Shown one piece after another: positions 42,572-52,710 of a DNA stretch of 64,000 nucleotides; position 1 is the first letter of the stretch, and every line of letters begins with the position of its first letter. The notes beneath the pieces are model-generated. The model did not search any database and was not told where the DNA came from. It was given only the letters and a program-made list of their open reading frames with translations. This stretch comes from CBDDKZ01 sp965230415 (GTDB lineage Bacteria > Bacteroidota > Bacteroidia > Cytophagales > JAAEPT01): the NCBI GenBank assembly GCA_965230415.1, contig CBDDKZ010000003.1, positions 1-64,000 of the forward strand. Reading direction: 5' to 3'. The position numbers and the translations under genes were made by a program.

Positions 42572-43924
42572 TTAATGATCGCGATTTCTCAACTCATCGA
42601 TTATAAACCCATAAGTAAACAAAATATTGACCGTGTTTCTCGACAATTCACCAATATTCGGTGTCAATTCACTGATGTTGTTTAATAAATTGAGGTAGTC
42701 CCTTTCATTGGTGTTTATGAGCGTGCCCCAATCCAAACCAATTAATACGGTGTTTCTTTTGTAGATGAACTTAGCCCCTAAATTGAAATGAATATGATCG
42801 CCGTTTAAAATAATAGGGCGGTTTAAAGTGGCTGTAGCTCTTTCATTTTTATAGGCAAACTTGTTGGTACGTATGCCACCCAGCAGTTCCAGGAAGGAGT
42901 TGATGTTCTGCGCATAGCCGAGGCCAAAATTGAAAACAGCTTCGTTACCATTAATCCATTGCCTGTTTTCGAATGATTTTATTTCAGCCATTACGTAATC
43001 TGCTATTTGAGTGTAATAACTGGCGTTTATATATAATTTGTTCTTGTTTTTGACCGTTAGACTGTAACCAAAACACAGTTCCCAGGGGGTTTTTATTTCC
43101 GGTGCCAGTTCGGGGTCAACGATGCCTTCAATGTTTGTTCCTTCAGCATTATGACGTACGGTCGATTGATTAAAATTGCCTCCCCTGTTAAAGCGTAGAA
43201 AAGCCGGTGTGGTTACCGTGAGGCCAAAATCATGCTTCTCTGTATCATATAACAACCCTAATTTCGAAACCAGGGTTATGTTGCTATAAGCGCTGTTTAA
43301 ATAAGAATTGAAGTATTGAAAAGGCTGGTTGGAGTTTTGTGTTGTACTTGTGAGCTGCACCAATACATCTGTGTGATAGGTATACTTTGCTGCGCTCACA
43401 AATTGGCTGAAACCAATATGTAATTTATTGATTAACTCAAAATTTGTTCCTATGCCGAACCAGTTATCCCGACCATTAAAGGCATATTCGAAGTTTTGAA
43501 TGGTCTGTATATTATTGTTAACGGTTTCCCGTTTTGTACTAAATTCATCACTCCAGTCGCTCTTGCCGATTTTAAGAAAAGCAATGTCGACCTTTCGAAG
43601 CTTTGTTTTAAATGAAATTAATGATGGTTTTAATCCATAGTCGGTATTTAATGAAGTTTCTTTGTTGTCACCCCAAAAATTGCTAAACCCAAAAGTGCTT
43701 ACCTTTGGTTGCACTAGCGAAATATCAATTCTGGAAGTGATTTTATGGATAGCCGCGGGATTATAATAGACCATACTAATGTCATTGGTGCCGGCAGTAA
43801 TGGCGCCGCCAAGCATCGCTCCTTCAAGCCCAAATTGTTCGGTGTTGTAAAGGTAATTCTGAGCACTTAGCATTTTGACCAAAAAGCAGAGTGCAATAGA
43901 CAGTCCTATATGGAATTTCTTCAT
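42572..43924 (-). CDS. FadL/OMPP1-like outer-membrane protein
   Basis: A 450-residue protein with a signal peptide (MKKFHIGLSIALCFLVKMLSAQ). The mature start (QFGLEGAMLGGAITAGTNDISMVYYNPAAIHKI) is characteristic of FadL-type long-chain fatty acid or hydrocarbon channels, where the N-terminal segment plugs a 14-stranded barrel; YYNPAA is the family signature. The rest is alternating barrel strands ending NTVNILFTYGFII and a short tail. Coexpression with an esterase fits import of a hydrophobic ester product, but this is inference. It lacks a T9SS sorting domain. Confidence 0.85.
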   Translation of the reverse strand: MKKFHIGLSIALCFLVKMLSAQNYLYNTEQFGLEGAMLGGAITAGTNDISMVYYNPAAIHKITSRIDISLVQPKVSTFGFSNFWGDNKETSLNTDYGLKPSLISFKTKLRKVDIAFLKIGKSDWSDEFSTKRETVNNNIQTIQNFEYAFNGRDNWFGIGTNFELINKLHIGFSQFVSAAKYTYHTDVLVQLTSTTQNSNQPFQYFNSYLNSAYSNITLVSKLGLLYDTEKHDFGLTVTTPAFLRFNRGGNFNQSTVRHNAEGTNIEGIVDPELAPEIKTPWELCFGYSLTVKNKNKLYINASYYTQIADYVMAEIKSFENRQWINGNEAVFNFGLGYAQNINSFLELLGGIRTNKFAYKNERATATLNRPIILNGDHIHFNLGAKFIYKRNTVLIGLDWGTLINTNERDYLNLLNNISELTPNIGELSRNTVNILFTYGFIIDELRNRDH

Positions 43925-44176
43925 TGAAAGTACTTCTTACGCTAAAATAATAAAACCTGAAAAAAGGACAGTTCTTAATGGGGTGATTTATTGTTTTGGT
44001 GAGTGTTCTTAATGCCGTTTTTAGGCCGGTTAATGTGGTGAATAACCCGTAGTGTGCATGATATTTGTGAATTATTAAAAAATATTTTTCGATTATTGTA
44101 TGTTCTGATTTTTAGGGAGTTTCTTGAGAATTGGTCCCTTTTCAATTCGAATTTACTTGAGTTCAGAGCATATTTT

Positions 44177-44557
44177 TTATTCTATTTTAAAAACAGAGCC
44201 TTCTCTTTTATATCCTTGTTTCTTGTAATATTCATCAACATCAGATAACACAAATAGGTCCTGTTCCGGAAATTTAGTGTTGTGTATTTCCAGTAATTTT
44301 TTTCCAATAGAATGACCTCGGTAGTGTTTGTGGACTAATAAGTCTATAACCCAAATGTATAATCCTGGGTCGTTTAATGATCGCACGTATCCACATAAAA
44401 TATCATTTGCATATGCCACGTATGTTATCGAATGGGCCAGATTTAGCTCATATTTTGGATGTAGGTAATCTTCCCATTCTTCACCTTCTGATTTAATAAG
44501 GCCAATGAGCTTTTCATAATGATCTGCCGTATTGTATTTTCTTATTTGGATATTCAT
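44177..44557 (-). CDS. GNAT-family N-acetyltransferase
   Basis: A 126-residue protein from the ATG at 44557 (MNIQIRKYNTADHYEKL); a start at 44662 adds 35 residues of no coding character. It has the GNAT layout: the N-terminal beta-alpha pair, strand ILCGYVRS, strand YIWVIDLLVHKHYRGHSIGKKLLE with the acetyl-CoA binding motif (R/Q-x-x-G-x-G/A variant: YRGHSIGKK), and the ending YYKKQGYKREGSVFKI. Acyl acceptor unknown. Monocistronic on the minus strand, with the T9SS carboxypeptidase gene starting divergently. Confidence 0.85.
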   Translation of the reverse strand: MNIQIRKYNTADHYEKLIGLIKSEGEEWEDYLHPKYELNLAHSITYVAYANDILCGYVRSLNDPGLYIWVIDLLVHKHYRGHSIGKKLLEIHNTKFPEQDLFVLSDVDEYYKKQGYKREGSVFKIE

Positions 44558-44829
44558 AGAGCTATTAATTATAGATTCTGATGGTGGAGTGTATTTGTCA
44601 TAGGTAATTATAATAGATAAAAACCTTGTGAGATCACACCTTTGAATTTCTGAAATGGACAAAAAATGATACGTTTATGTGTAATATTTATGTAATTATT
44701 TTAGTGTAAAGGTTAATCAATGATCAGACTAAGTGGAAGATAATAAAATTAAACTAATTTACATTTAAAGAATAGAACTCCAGGCTTTTAACTGGCATAA
44801 AGCTATTGTCCACTTTAAAAATACCCCAC

Positions 44830-47130
44830 GTGAGATCGCTTCTTATTGCTTATCTGTTTCTGATTACCTGTACCATTTCATATGCTCAGCGTTCGAACTA
44901 TTCGAAGATTGCATTTAAAGAGGTCAATGCCTCATTGCTTCAAACATTGCAAGCCAATGATCTTGTAATTGATCATTACCTCGTAAACGAAGACGGTAAT
45001 TTGGAAGCATACTTCAGCGAAAAAGAACTTCTTGTTATTGAAGGCCTGGGCCTGGAATTTGAAGTGCTGATACCAGATGTTAAGGCGCACTTTGAACAAC
45101 TACTTAGCAAAGATAAAAGACTAAGAGATGTGAGTTGTGGTTTACAGCATTTTGATGATGGCGACATGGGTGGTTATCATACTTATGCCAATGTGGTGGA
45201 TCATGTACATCGCATGGCAGAAGAATATCCGCAGTGGGCGAGGCTTATGGAGATAGGTGCATCATATGAAGAAAGGCCTATTTATGCCATTCGTATGGGG
45301 AATACAGATAAGCAAGACAATGAAATGAAAGGGTGTGTTTACTTCGACGCTGCTCATCATTCGAGAGAACCTATGTCTGTGGAATCTATCTTATATTTTA
45401 TGTGGTGGGTGCTTGAAAATGCAGACAGCTCTACTTCAATTAATTATTTATTGAACAACCGGGTCATGTATTTTGTGCCGATGGTAAACCCCGATGGCTA
45501 CGTATTTAATGAAACAAACGATCCCAACGGAGGGGGGATGTGGCGCAAAAACAGAAGGCCCATTGACGATTGTTTTGGTGTAGACCTAAACAGAAATTAC
45601 TCCTATGGCTGGGGCTTGAATCCCGGCTCAAGTGATAATCCCTGTAGTGACCTTTATCGTGGTCCGGAGCCTTTTTCTGAACCGGAAACCCAGGCTACGC
45701 GCGCACTCATGGAACAGGCACAACCGAGTATTGCATTTAGCATGCACACTTTCGGTGACAAGTTTTTGAGTCCTTACGGATATACCGATACCCTGGCAGA
45801 TTACAAGATATATGCAGAGTTTACTTCAGAATTTATTCCGGAAACATATGCCGGTTACGGAAATACACCCAATATGCTTGGCTATACTTCCAGTGGCACC
45901 ACGCGCGACTACTTGCATTCAGAGGGGATTTATGGTTGGACTCCGGAAATTGGCCACAGTTTTTGGGAGTCTCCCGATGTTATCTGTGATCGTGTAAAGG
46001 AGTTCAAACAAACAATGCTTTACATCACCTGGGTGAGTGGAGAATATCCGTCCTTGATAAATCATCAAGTGATAGATGAGGGGGTGCTGGAAGTGGGTGA
46101 TCAGTTTGAAATTGATTTACTTATTAAAAACAGAGGGCTAGGCAGTGCCGTCCAACAATGTAAGGTCAAATTGATACCTTTGAATGAGGTAGTAACATTG
46201 AAAGACAGTATCATAGCTTTTGGTACAATAAATGCCGGTGATAAGACCAGCTCAAATCAGGCTTTTGAATTAGAACTGATCGATAGTTTGCCGGCCGGAG
46301 AGTTGATTGGCTTTGTCTGCGAGATTTATTTAGGCCAGGGTGAAGTATTAGCCTCAAAAGATACTTTTTATGTGCAGGCAGGAAATCGTAGTGTGTACTT
46401 TCTCGATGATTTTGAAAGTGGCATGAATTTATGGCGCTCCACTGGTAAGGAAGCATGGGATACAACTACATTCGATGCGTATAGCGGACAGGCTTGCCTG
46501 ACAGATTCACCGGGTAATAATTATGATTCGCGGGCAGCCACCGAAGTTGCTTTGGATACTGTGTTTGACCTGTCTGAAACCACTTTACCGGTGCTGTCTT
46601 TTAATACTAAATATTCACTACAGTACAATTTGGACAAGGTGATTTTATGGTTAGTAGAAGCAGAGACTGGCGAAAGAATCAAACTACAGGAATTTACCGG
46701 AAATAAACATTGGCATGCTATTTTTGTTGATTTAACAGCTTATCGGGAATTGGGTACAGTTTCATTTGTATTTGAAATGGATGCGGGATCGCGAACGCAC
46801 AGCGATGGTATTTATATAGATGATTTTAGCCTGATAGATTGTTTCGATACCTCTGTATTAACACAGGTAGGTGCAACGACCGCCAATGAAGCGTTTGATA
46901 TTTATCCCAATCCGGCGGGGGACTTGATTCAGGTGCATGGCCATAAGTCAACGAATTTGAAAGCTTATGAAGTTTATAATAGGCAAGGTGTTAAAATGGA
47001 AAGCGCAAAACTCCCTAATCTTCAGGATGAGAAACTAAGTATTGAGACCAAAGACTGGCAACCGGGATTATACATCATCCGGTTTTACTTCACCGATCAT
47101 GTTTCGCATAAGCACGTAGTAGTGAGGTGA
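44830..47130 (+). CDS. T9SS-exported zinc carboxypeptidase (peptidase M14)
   Basis: I choose the GTG at 44830 because it begins a clean signal peptide (MRSLLIAYLFLITCTISYAQ); the only earlier start is a TTG at 44806. The peptidase M14 domain spans about 110-430. Zinc ligands are His177-x-x-Glu180 (HHSREPMSVES) and a His in FSMHTFGDK; substrate-binding residues sit in DLNRNYSYGW and the catalytic Glu in YGWTPEIGHSF. A beta-sandwich follows, then a second sandwich (NLWRSTGKEAWDTTTFDAYSG, near 540), which resembles a jelly-roll module, and a T9SS type A sorting domain at the end. It should remove C-terminal residues from peptides outside the cell. A long open 3' end is followed by an interrupted small membrane ORF. 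Confidence 0.92.
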   Translation: MRSLLIAYLFLITCTISYAQRSNYSKIAFKEVNASLLQTLQANDLVIDHYLVNEDGNLEAYFSEKELLVIEGLGLEFEVLIPDVKAHFEQLLSKDKRLRDVSCGLQHFDDGDMGGYHTYANVVDHVHRMAEEYPQWARLMEIGASYEERPIYAIRMGNTDKQDNEMKGCVYFDAAHHSREPMSVESILYFMWWVLENADSSTSINYLLNNRVMYFVPMVNPDGYVFNETNDPNGGGMWRKNRRPIDDCFGVDLNRNYSYGWGLNPGSSDNPCSDLYRGPEPFSEPETQATRALMEQAQPSIAFSMHTFGDKFLSPYGYTDTLADYKIYAEFTSEFIPETYAGYGNTPNMLGYTSSGTTRDYLHSEGIYGWTPEIGHSFWESPDVICDRVKEFKQTMLYITWVSGEYPSLINHQVIDEGVLEVGDQFEIDLLIKNRGLGSAVQQCKVKLIPLNEVVTLKDSIIAFGTINAGDKTSSNQAFELELIDSLPAGELIGFVCEIYLGQGEVLASKDTFYVQAGNRSVYFLDDFESGMNLWRSTGKEAWDTTTFDAYSGQACLTDSPGNNYDSRAATEVALDTVFDLSETTLPVLSFNTKYSLQYNLDKVILWLVEAETGERIKLQEFTGNKHWHAIFVDLTAYRELGTVSFVFEMDAGSRTHSDGIYIDDFSLIDCFDTSVLTQVGATTANEAFDIYPNPAGDLIQVHGHKSTNLKAYEVYNRQGVKMESAKLPNLQDEKLSIETKDWQPGLYIIRFYFTDHVSHKHVVVR

Positions 47131-47350
47131 ATTGTGCCTGATCCCTTTAGGTATTTATAATTTATCACAGCTGGGGAAGGTAAGGAAGGGAACTGCTTGT
47201 TTCGGGATTTTACCTGAATCTGGACCCCCAATTTTCGATATTGTCTTTATTGAGTTGTCAATGTTGTTTTACTTTCGTAATGCACTGCTTAATTTGAAAT
47301 TTTTAAATTATAGCCATTATATTGGAGCCCTGTGTGAGTCTTTGGTGAAA

Positions 47351-47632
47351 ATGCAAACTCGCTTTAAGACATTTACAAAAAAGATATATTGGATAAATGT
47401 GATTTCGTTTTGGGTAATATTTATTTTTGCACTTATCGATACTTCAATAAGTACAGGAGATGTTGACTAACTAAGTTTTACACAAGGAGAACACGTTTTA
47501 AATACTTTTTTTGCCTTGTTTGTGTTGTTGTTAATAATAGCGACACCTTTTTTAGGCAAACTGGAGTTAAAAAGTTATAAGCTTATGTTAATGGATATCG
47601 AGTTTGCGATTCAGGAACTGGATGAGGAATAA
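47351..47632 (+). pseudogene. Small two-TM membrane protein interrupted by an in-frame TAA
   Basis: From ATG 47351 the frame reads MQTRFKTFTKKIYW, then a membrane segment VISFWVIFIFALIDTS, and meets TAA at 47468-47470. The same frame then stays open for 53 more codons (LSFTQGEHVLNTF, second membrane segment ALFVLLLIIATPFLGK, ending MDIEFAIQELDEE) to TAA at 47630-47632. Continuity of frame and a second hydrophobic helix make a single protein of about 92 residues with a nonsense mutation likely. Two separate small genes would be less natural, since the second part lacks a good start. Family unknown. Confidence 0.5.
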
Positions 47633-47712
47633 GTGCAGAAAGGGGAGCTGTTAATTTAATTAAATGAACTATTATGGCTATGCTTATGTCAATTACAACA
47701 CAAAAGTATCGT

Positions 47713-50700
47713 TTAATTTTTACAGAGTTTCTTTACTACCGTCCCTTCTTCGCTTTCAATATGGAGAAAGTATAAACCATTCGGTAAATGATGCGCAGCA
47801 ATTGGTTGAGCTAAATTCGGATTATCAATCATCCATGTTCCATAATGCATGCCGTCGGCAGCATAGATAGCTACAGAACGAGCCTTAAGCCCGGCAAAAG
47901 AAACAGTGAAATTTGTATTAAAAGGATTAGGGTAGCAGAAAGGAGTTGCGATTGTGTTAGATGCATTTGTACTGGCAACGGTTTTATCTGTAAAGTAATA
48001 ACGTTGATGAATTGTGTTGTCAGTTGCCCAACCAAGATGCAAGGAAGCATTACCGTTCGTATGTGCGTAGCTAACCTTTATGGGGTAAACAGTCCACGCT
48101 TCTAAATCGATGGGGCTTGCCTGCTTTATGCCGTCCTCTAATGAGTTGATAATTAATTCGTTGTTAAACTCCACCTGTAATTCGCCTCCGCTATGTTCAC
48201 TTGTAAATAGGTAACTGTCACTTTTGTCCACAACCAGGTATCCTTCCCAAATTGTACTAAAAGTACCTTCGTCGATTCCGCTTACAGGTGAACGGTTTTC
48301 CCAGTTAAAGGCAATCATGGGGTCTTTTGTTTTTACAGAATCGCCGCTATAATCCGATTCACTAAAATAGGTAGTATTCAGTCCTTTGAAGGCATTGAGG
48401 TCACTGGTTGCCATACCAATACCGTGAAATTCTATCCAGTTGATGCGCAGTAGTTCCTGCGTGCTTTGTGGGGCATTTTTAGCTACAATGTAAAGTGTGT
48501 CGCTCTTGGTAAAGGATGGCAGAGGAGCGGTGTAATAATCCCAGTCGTTCCAATCTTCTCCTGCCGAAATGATTCTTTGAGTGAGAATAGGACCGTTTAT
48601 GCTGCCTGCATGCAATTCAATACGAGTGTCTTCATACAGTCCAACTGCCCGGAAGGTGATATGGCTGATACGGCTTAAGTTCATGGGGTAAAATGCGAGG
48701 TAATCGTTGTGGCCAATTGCTGTTACCTGCTTGCCACCACCTTTGGGGTCCTTGCTTGGCGTTACTACAAGGTCTGAAGCAAAGCTAAAGTGTTCGGCCT
48801 CTTTTCTCTTTGGTTGTAGGAGTGCTGTTGCGCTTCCTGTTATGGAAGGTGCTGCATTAGCCCCCCGGTCCGAATACCTTGCGTTTATAACATAGAAGAT
48901 ATCGTCAGCATCATCGCCGTGTGGTGAGGTAGGGACGCTACCTTCACAATCGTTCGTGGTGCTAAGGTTATGAGCGTGATCGGCATGGCCTATAGATGCA
49001 CCTACTTCCAGAGCTGTACAGTCAATGCCTCCTGTTCGTGTATCTCCGTCTTCGGCATCGTTCACATTTACCACAAAGGCTATTTCTTCCCCCCAGGCGT
49101 AAAAACCTCCGTTTAAAGGTTGTTCAATAATTACCTGAGGAATGGAATTTCCTACTATAAGCTCAATGGAAGCAAATGCGCTTAACCCGGTCTCATCCGT
49201 TACTTTTAAACGCGGATTAAAAACGCCGGGAACAGTGTAAAGAAATGAAGCTGTAAGTCCGGTGGTATCGAATATGCCGTCACCGTCAAAATCCCATTCG
49301 TACAACGTAATATTTCCGTCGCTGTCAAAAGAATTGCCGGCACTAAAATTTACCTGTAGTGGTTCATTACCTGCGAGTGGGGTGGCGTCGATAAGTGCTA
49401 CCGGTTTTCGCGCACCTTTACCATAGGCAATTTTGGTGATGCGTGCATCGGGGTTATTATCTCCAAACCCCGTACCCCATTCTACAATATACATGGCCCC
49501 GTCAGGGCCAAAACTCATGTCAATTGGACTTTTGAGTGAGCGTGATGGCAGAAAAGGGTTAATGCTAACGATTCCCCCTTGTTCATCGGTTTTGATTTCA
49601 CGTATCCAGTTGCGGGTCCAGTCATAAATAAACAGGCTCTGATGGAAGTAAGCAGGAAATTTGCTGTTTAAATTACTGTCCGGAGGGTATTGGTATACAG
49701 CTCCGGCCATAGCTGTACGACCACCACTAGTCAATGCCGGAAATTCATTTGAAGTGTCATAAGAGTACCAAATCCAGGCGTCCTGAGTAGGAGGGAGTTC
49801 TGATACTCCCGTATTATTTGGAGAATTATTTATAGGTCGCTCACAATCAAACGGAGCAGATGATATACCTGTTCCAAATTGATAATCCACATAGTTTTGA
49901 TTGTTTGCTATGCAGTAGGGCCATCCAAAGTTAGCAGCAGTTTGTGTACGGTTTATTTCATCATAACCAATTGGTCCCCTGGTGCCCAGTTCTTTGGAAG
50001 CATCGGGGCCAACGTCGCCTACATATAAGGTGCCCGTTGAATCTATCGTTAAACGGAAAGGATTACGTAAGCCCATTGCAAATATTTCGGGAAGGCCTTC
50101 ATTGGTGTTTTCAAATAGGTTTCCTTCCGGGATGGTATAGCTGCCATCGGGAGTAGGTTTGATACGTAATATCTTACCACGTAAGTCCATCGTATTGCCG
50201 GAGGTTCGCTGCGCGTCAAAAGAAGAGCGGCCATTGCGTTCATCAATGGGGGTATAACCGTTTGAATGAAACGGATTGGTATTATCTCCGGTACTTATGT
50301 ACAGGTTTCCTTCATGGTCAAATTCCATGTCTCCACCTGAGTGACAGCACTCGCTGCGCTGCGTTGGGATTTCCAGCAGTACTTTTTCCGATGCCCTGTC
50401 GAGGGTATCGTTGACAAATAAAAACCTTGAAACATGTTGCACATGATTGTTACCGGCCGGTGAATAGCATAGGTATAAATAGTTGTTTTCGTTAAAATCG
50501 GGGTCTGCTACAATACCTAACAGGCCATCTTCCAAGCCATTGAAAACATCGATGGTGCCGGCAATACTTGTTAATCCATTGTGTTGGCTGTATCGTTTTA
50601 AGGTGCCCGCCCGCTCTATATACAATACGTCCAGATTGGGGAGCACAGCCAGGGCCATTGGGCTGGACGGATGATTATCCAAAATGCTCACTTCAAAGTT

Positions 50701-51459
50701 ATGATCGATGGTAGCATCAAAATCACCTGGGCTTATTCCTGCAGCATAGCGTATGCCACCCAAAACATGTGCCTGAAAGTCAGGTTCGGAGTAACTGGCG
50801 GAAGTATGACCTCCCGCAGTATACCAGGCCCTGCCTCCATCGTAATCGTGGCACCAGGCTATAGGGTGATCATAACCCATCGTTCCACCGTGATACGACT
50901 GTTCATCCAGGGTGGCCAATACATGTACGTCGCCTCTCGGATTGGATTCAAAGTTGTACCATTCATCGGTCCTGGTCCATGTTGTAGGTAGTGGTGCTGT
51001 TGATGGATGCACTCGGTCGGCAACTTTTAGTTGTGCCTCTGCCGTTCCCGGAGGATGGTCAGAAAAATAAGCCCCAACAAGCTCGCCGTACCACGGCCAG
51101 CCGTGTTCGGTGTCAGAGGCAGCATGGATGCCCACGTATCCACCGCCTTGCTGTATGTATTTTTGAAATGCGATTTGTTCCTGTTCGTTCAGAATATTAC
51201 CGGTAGTGCTTAAAAAAATGATGACTTCATATTGAGGCAGTGAATCTGAAGTGAAGATGGCTGCATTTTCGGTGAAATCTACATCAAAATTTTCAGAATC
51301 GCCCAATGTTTCGATCATGACCTGTCCCGCAGGGATGGATTCATGACGAAAACCTTCGGTTTTGGAAAAAACCAAAGCCTGAAAGTTTTGTGCAGTACTC
51401 AGCGTGTATAAACATAGAAAGAATAGGCTATAAATTAATACCTGAATGTTGAGCTTCAT
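47713..51459 (-). CDS. T9SS-exported ThuA-sugar dehydrogenase-PKD-CBM6-PA14 protein
   Basis: A 1248-residue secreted multidomain protein with a signal peptide of about 23 residues. Domain order: ThuA-like glutamine-amidotransferase fold (about 27-245: VFSKTEGFRHESI, GGGYVGIHAASD); a PQQ-type soluble glucose/sorbosone dehydrogenase-like six-bladed propeller (about 265-660: HSGGDMEFDHEGNLYISTGDN, GLRNPFRLTID, SPIDMSFGPDGAMYIVEWG); a PKD domain (about 680-760: EWDFDGDGIF); a linker domain; a CBM6-like module (about 885-1010: EAEHFS, GGGKQVTAIGHNDY); a PA14-like module (about 1030-1150); and a T9SS type A sorting domain. It probably oxidises sugars of a polymer to which the CBM binds. It lies convergent to the M14 gene. 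Confidence 0.9.
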   Translation of the reverse strand: MKLNIQVLIYSLFFLCLYTLSTAQNFQALVFSKTEGFRHESIPAGQVMIETLGDSENFDVDFTENAAIFTSDSLPQYEVIIFLSTTGNILNEQEQIAFQKYIQQGGGYVGIHAASDTEHGWPWYGELVGAYFSDHPPGTAEAQLKVADRVHPSTAPLPTTWTRTDEWYNFESNPRGDVHVLATLDEQSYHGGTMGYDHPIAWCHDYDGGRAWYTAGGHTSASYSEPDFQAHVLGGIRYAAGISPGDFDATIDHNFEVSILDNHPSSPMALAVLPNLDVLYIERAGTLKRYSQHNGLTSIAGTIDVFNGLEDGLLGIVADPDFNENNYLYLCYSPAGNNHVQHVSRFLFVNDTLDRASEKVLLEIPTQRSECCHSGGDMEFDHEGNLYISTGDNTNPFHSNGYTPIDERNGRSSFDAQRTSGNTMDLRGKILRIKPTPDGSYTIPEGNLFENTNEGLPEIFAMGLRNPFRLTIDSTGTLYVGDVGPDASKELGTRGPIGYDEINRTQTAANFGWPYCIANNQNYVDYQFGTGISSAPFDCERPINNSPNNTGVSELPPTQDAWIWYSYDTSNEFPALTSGGRTAMAGAVYQYPPDSNLNSKFPAYFHQSLFIYDWTRNWIREIKTDEQGGIVSINPFLPSRSLKSPIDMSFGPDGAMYIVEWGTGFGDNNPDARITKIAYGKGARKPVALIDATPLAGNEPLQVNFSAGNSFDSDGNITLYEWDFDGDGIFDTTGLTASFLYTVPGVFNPRLKVTDETGLSAFASIELIVGNSIPQVIIEQPLNGGFYAWGEEIAFVVNVNDAEDGDTRTGGIDCTALEVGASIGHADHAHNLSTTNDCEGSVPTSPHGDDADDIFYVINARYSDRGANAAPSITGSATALLQPKRKEAEHFSFASDLVVTPSKDPKGGGKQVTAIGHNDYLAFYPMNLSRISHITFRAVGLYEDTRIELHAGSINGPILTQRIISAGEDWNDWDYYTAPLPSFTKSDTLYIVAKNAPQSTQELLRINWIEFHGIGMATSDLNAFKGLNTTYFSESDYSGDSVKTKDPMIAFNWENRSPVSGIDEGTFSTIWEGYLVVDKSDSYLFTSEHSGGELQVEFNNELIINSLEDGIKQASPIDLEAWTVYPIKVSYAHTNGNASLHLGWATDNTIHQRYYFTDKTVASTNASNTIATPFCYPNPFNTNFTVSFAGLKARSVAIYAADGMHYGTWMIDNPNLAQPIAAHHLPNGLYFLHIESEEGTVVKKLCKN

Positions 51460-51846
51460 ATCTAAACGTAATGGTAAATTCCTTCAATAACGAAATTAAC
51501 AGATAAATCTGTTCGTTCTAATAAGTATAGATTGAAACGCGATAAATATGAACCTGAATAAAGGTTTTTTTTTCAACGCTTGATTTCATAAACCAATAAA
51601 AATAGTTTTTTCAGATTTAACTAACAGCAACGAATAGCCGGGTTTTCGATGATTAAAGCCTGTATAGTGTGTTTTTGCGTTGATGTAATATGTTGTAATA
51701 TTATTTCCAGCCAAATTTTTCAAAAATTGTTTAGTGATCATAATATATTTTCAATTAAGTAGCTACAGGAATTTTTTGGTTGCATAGGCGTAATCTGAAA
51801 AGCCTATTTTTAACAGAGTAAGAACTAACTTAAACAATTTAAAATC
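51460..51846. other. 387-base intergenic region upstream of the unknown trio
   Basis: Separates the minus-strand ThuA gene from the plus-strand trio and must contain two divergent promoters. Very A/T-rich (poly-T and poly-A tracts near 51568 and 51700). No coding frame and no exact promoter consensus found. The 40 bases before 51847 are purine-rich. Confidence 0.4.
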
Positions 51847-52638
51847 ATGACACACTTAGCAAGTATGTTACAAGTTGCTGATGAAGCACAAACAACTAAT
51901 GATGGCGGTCAAAGAGTAAGACTTCAAAAAGGTGATGCCATTACCTACACTAATTTACCAAACCAATTAGTGGCATTGGTGGTCTATAATAACGGAGGGA
52001 ACAATACGGAAGTAAGCGTAACCTATAACGTTGCGTTTCCACCTAAAAAATTCACCTTAGAGTCAGTAGAAGCAGCAGGAAACTCTTTGGGACTTGTGTA
52101 CTTAGTAAACCCCGCAGTGACTGATATCACTCAAATCAGTATCAGTGTGCCTGATTATAAAGGAAACGAAGGAGAAGTGGAGACATACTGTGTTAGCTTG
52201 AGATTTCCTTTGGACGGAGGTACAAACCCGATTCAGAACATCCCAATGACAAATGAACCAAGCACATTTAGTGGATACTCCAGAGCATATGCTACACCAC
52301 AATTGCAATGGTATAACATGATGGCACAGAGTTCAGAACAAGGTACTAATCAAGGTTTAATCGGACTTTATTTTACGCCTGAAGGTAATATTGAATTTTG
52401 GGGATTCGGTGTGAATCCGGCACCTGTTGAAGCTTACTTGAAAGATCCTAACCGCGTCTATTACGGTGAAGATGAGACTGGCGTTAAAGCCAGTAACGTT
52501 GTAATCAGCCAGAGCACACTCACAAGTGGTAACCGCTTGGAAAGACCTATTTACGGTCTGTCGCAGCAAATCGTATTCAGCCCTATTTCTGCCTCGGATT
52601 ATACGAATGTGGGACAAATTTCACTTACACCTCAATAG
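51847..52638 (+). CDS. Unrecognised protein, first of a paralogous pair
   Basis: A 263-residue protein that I do not recognise. It has no signal peptide, lipobox or membrane segment. It is rich in Asn, Thr and beta-strand patterns (GDAITYTNLPNQLVALVVYNN, NTEVSVTYNV, ITQISISVP). A strong signature GYSRAYATPQLQWYN occurs near residue 150, and the same signature recurs in the next gene. About 30-40% of residues seem shared between the two by eye, over the whole length. A perfect terminator follows 12 bases after the stop. The composition suggests a stable beta-sandwich with structural or assembly roles; this is inference only. Confidence 0.75.
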   Translation: MTHLASMLQVADEAQTTNDGGQRVRLQKGDAITYTNLPNQLVALVVYNNGGNNTEVSVTYNVAFPPKKFTLESVEAAGNSLGLVYLVNPAVTDITQISISVPDYKGNEGEVETYCVSLRFPLDGGTNPIQNIPMTNEPSTFSGYSRAYATPQLQWYNMMAQSSEQGTNQGLIGLYFTPEGNIEFWGFGVNPAPVEAYLKDPNRVYYGEDETGVKASNVVISQSTLTSGNRLERPIYGLSQQIVFSPISASDYTNVGQISLTPQ

Positions 52639-52650
52639 TTTAGGTATTAC

Positions 52651-52689
52651 AAAAGGCAGGGCAGTTTGTCCTGCCTTTTATTTTTTTTT
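52651..52689 (+). terminator. Rho-independent terminator between the two paralogues
   Basis: Perfect 10-bp stem AAAAGGCAGG/CCTGCCTTTT with a 9-base loop, then nine T residues. It stands between the first paralogue's stop (52638) and the second paralogue's start (52711), only 21 bases upstream of that start. Confidence 0.9.
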
Positions 52690-52710
52690 AAATGATTAGA
52701 AAACAGAGTT

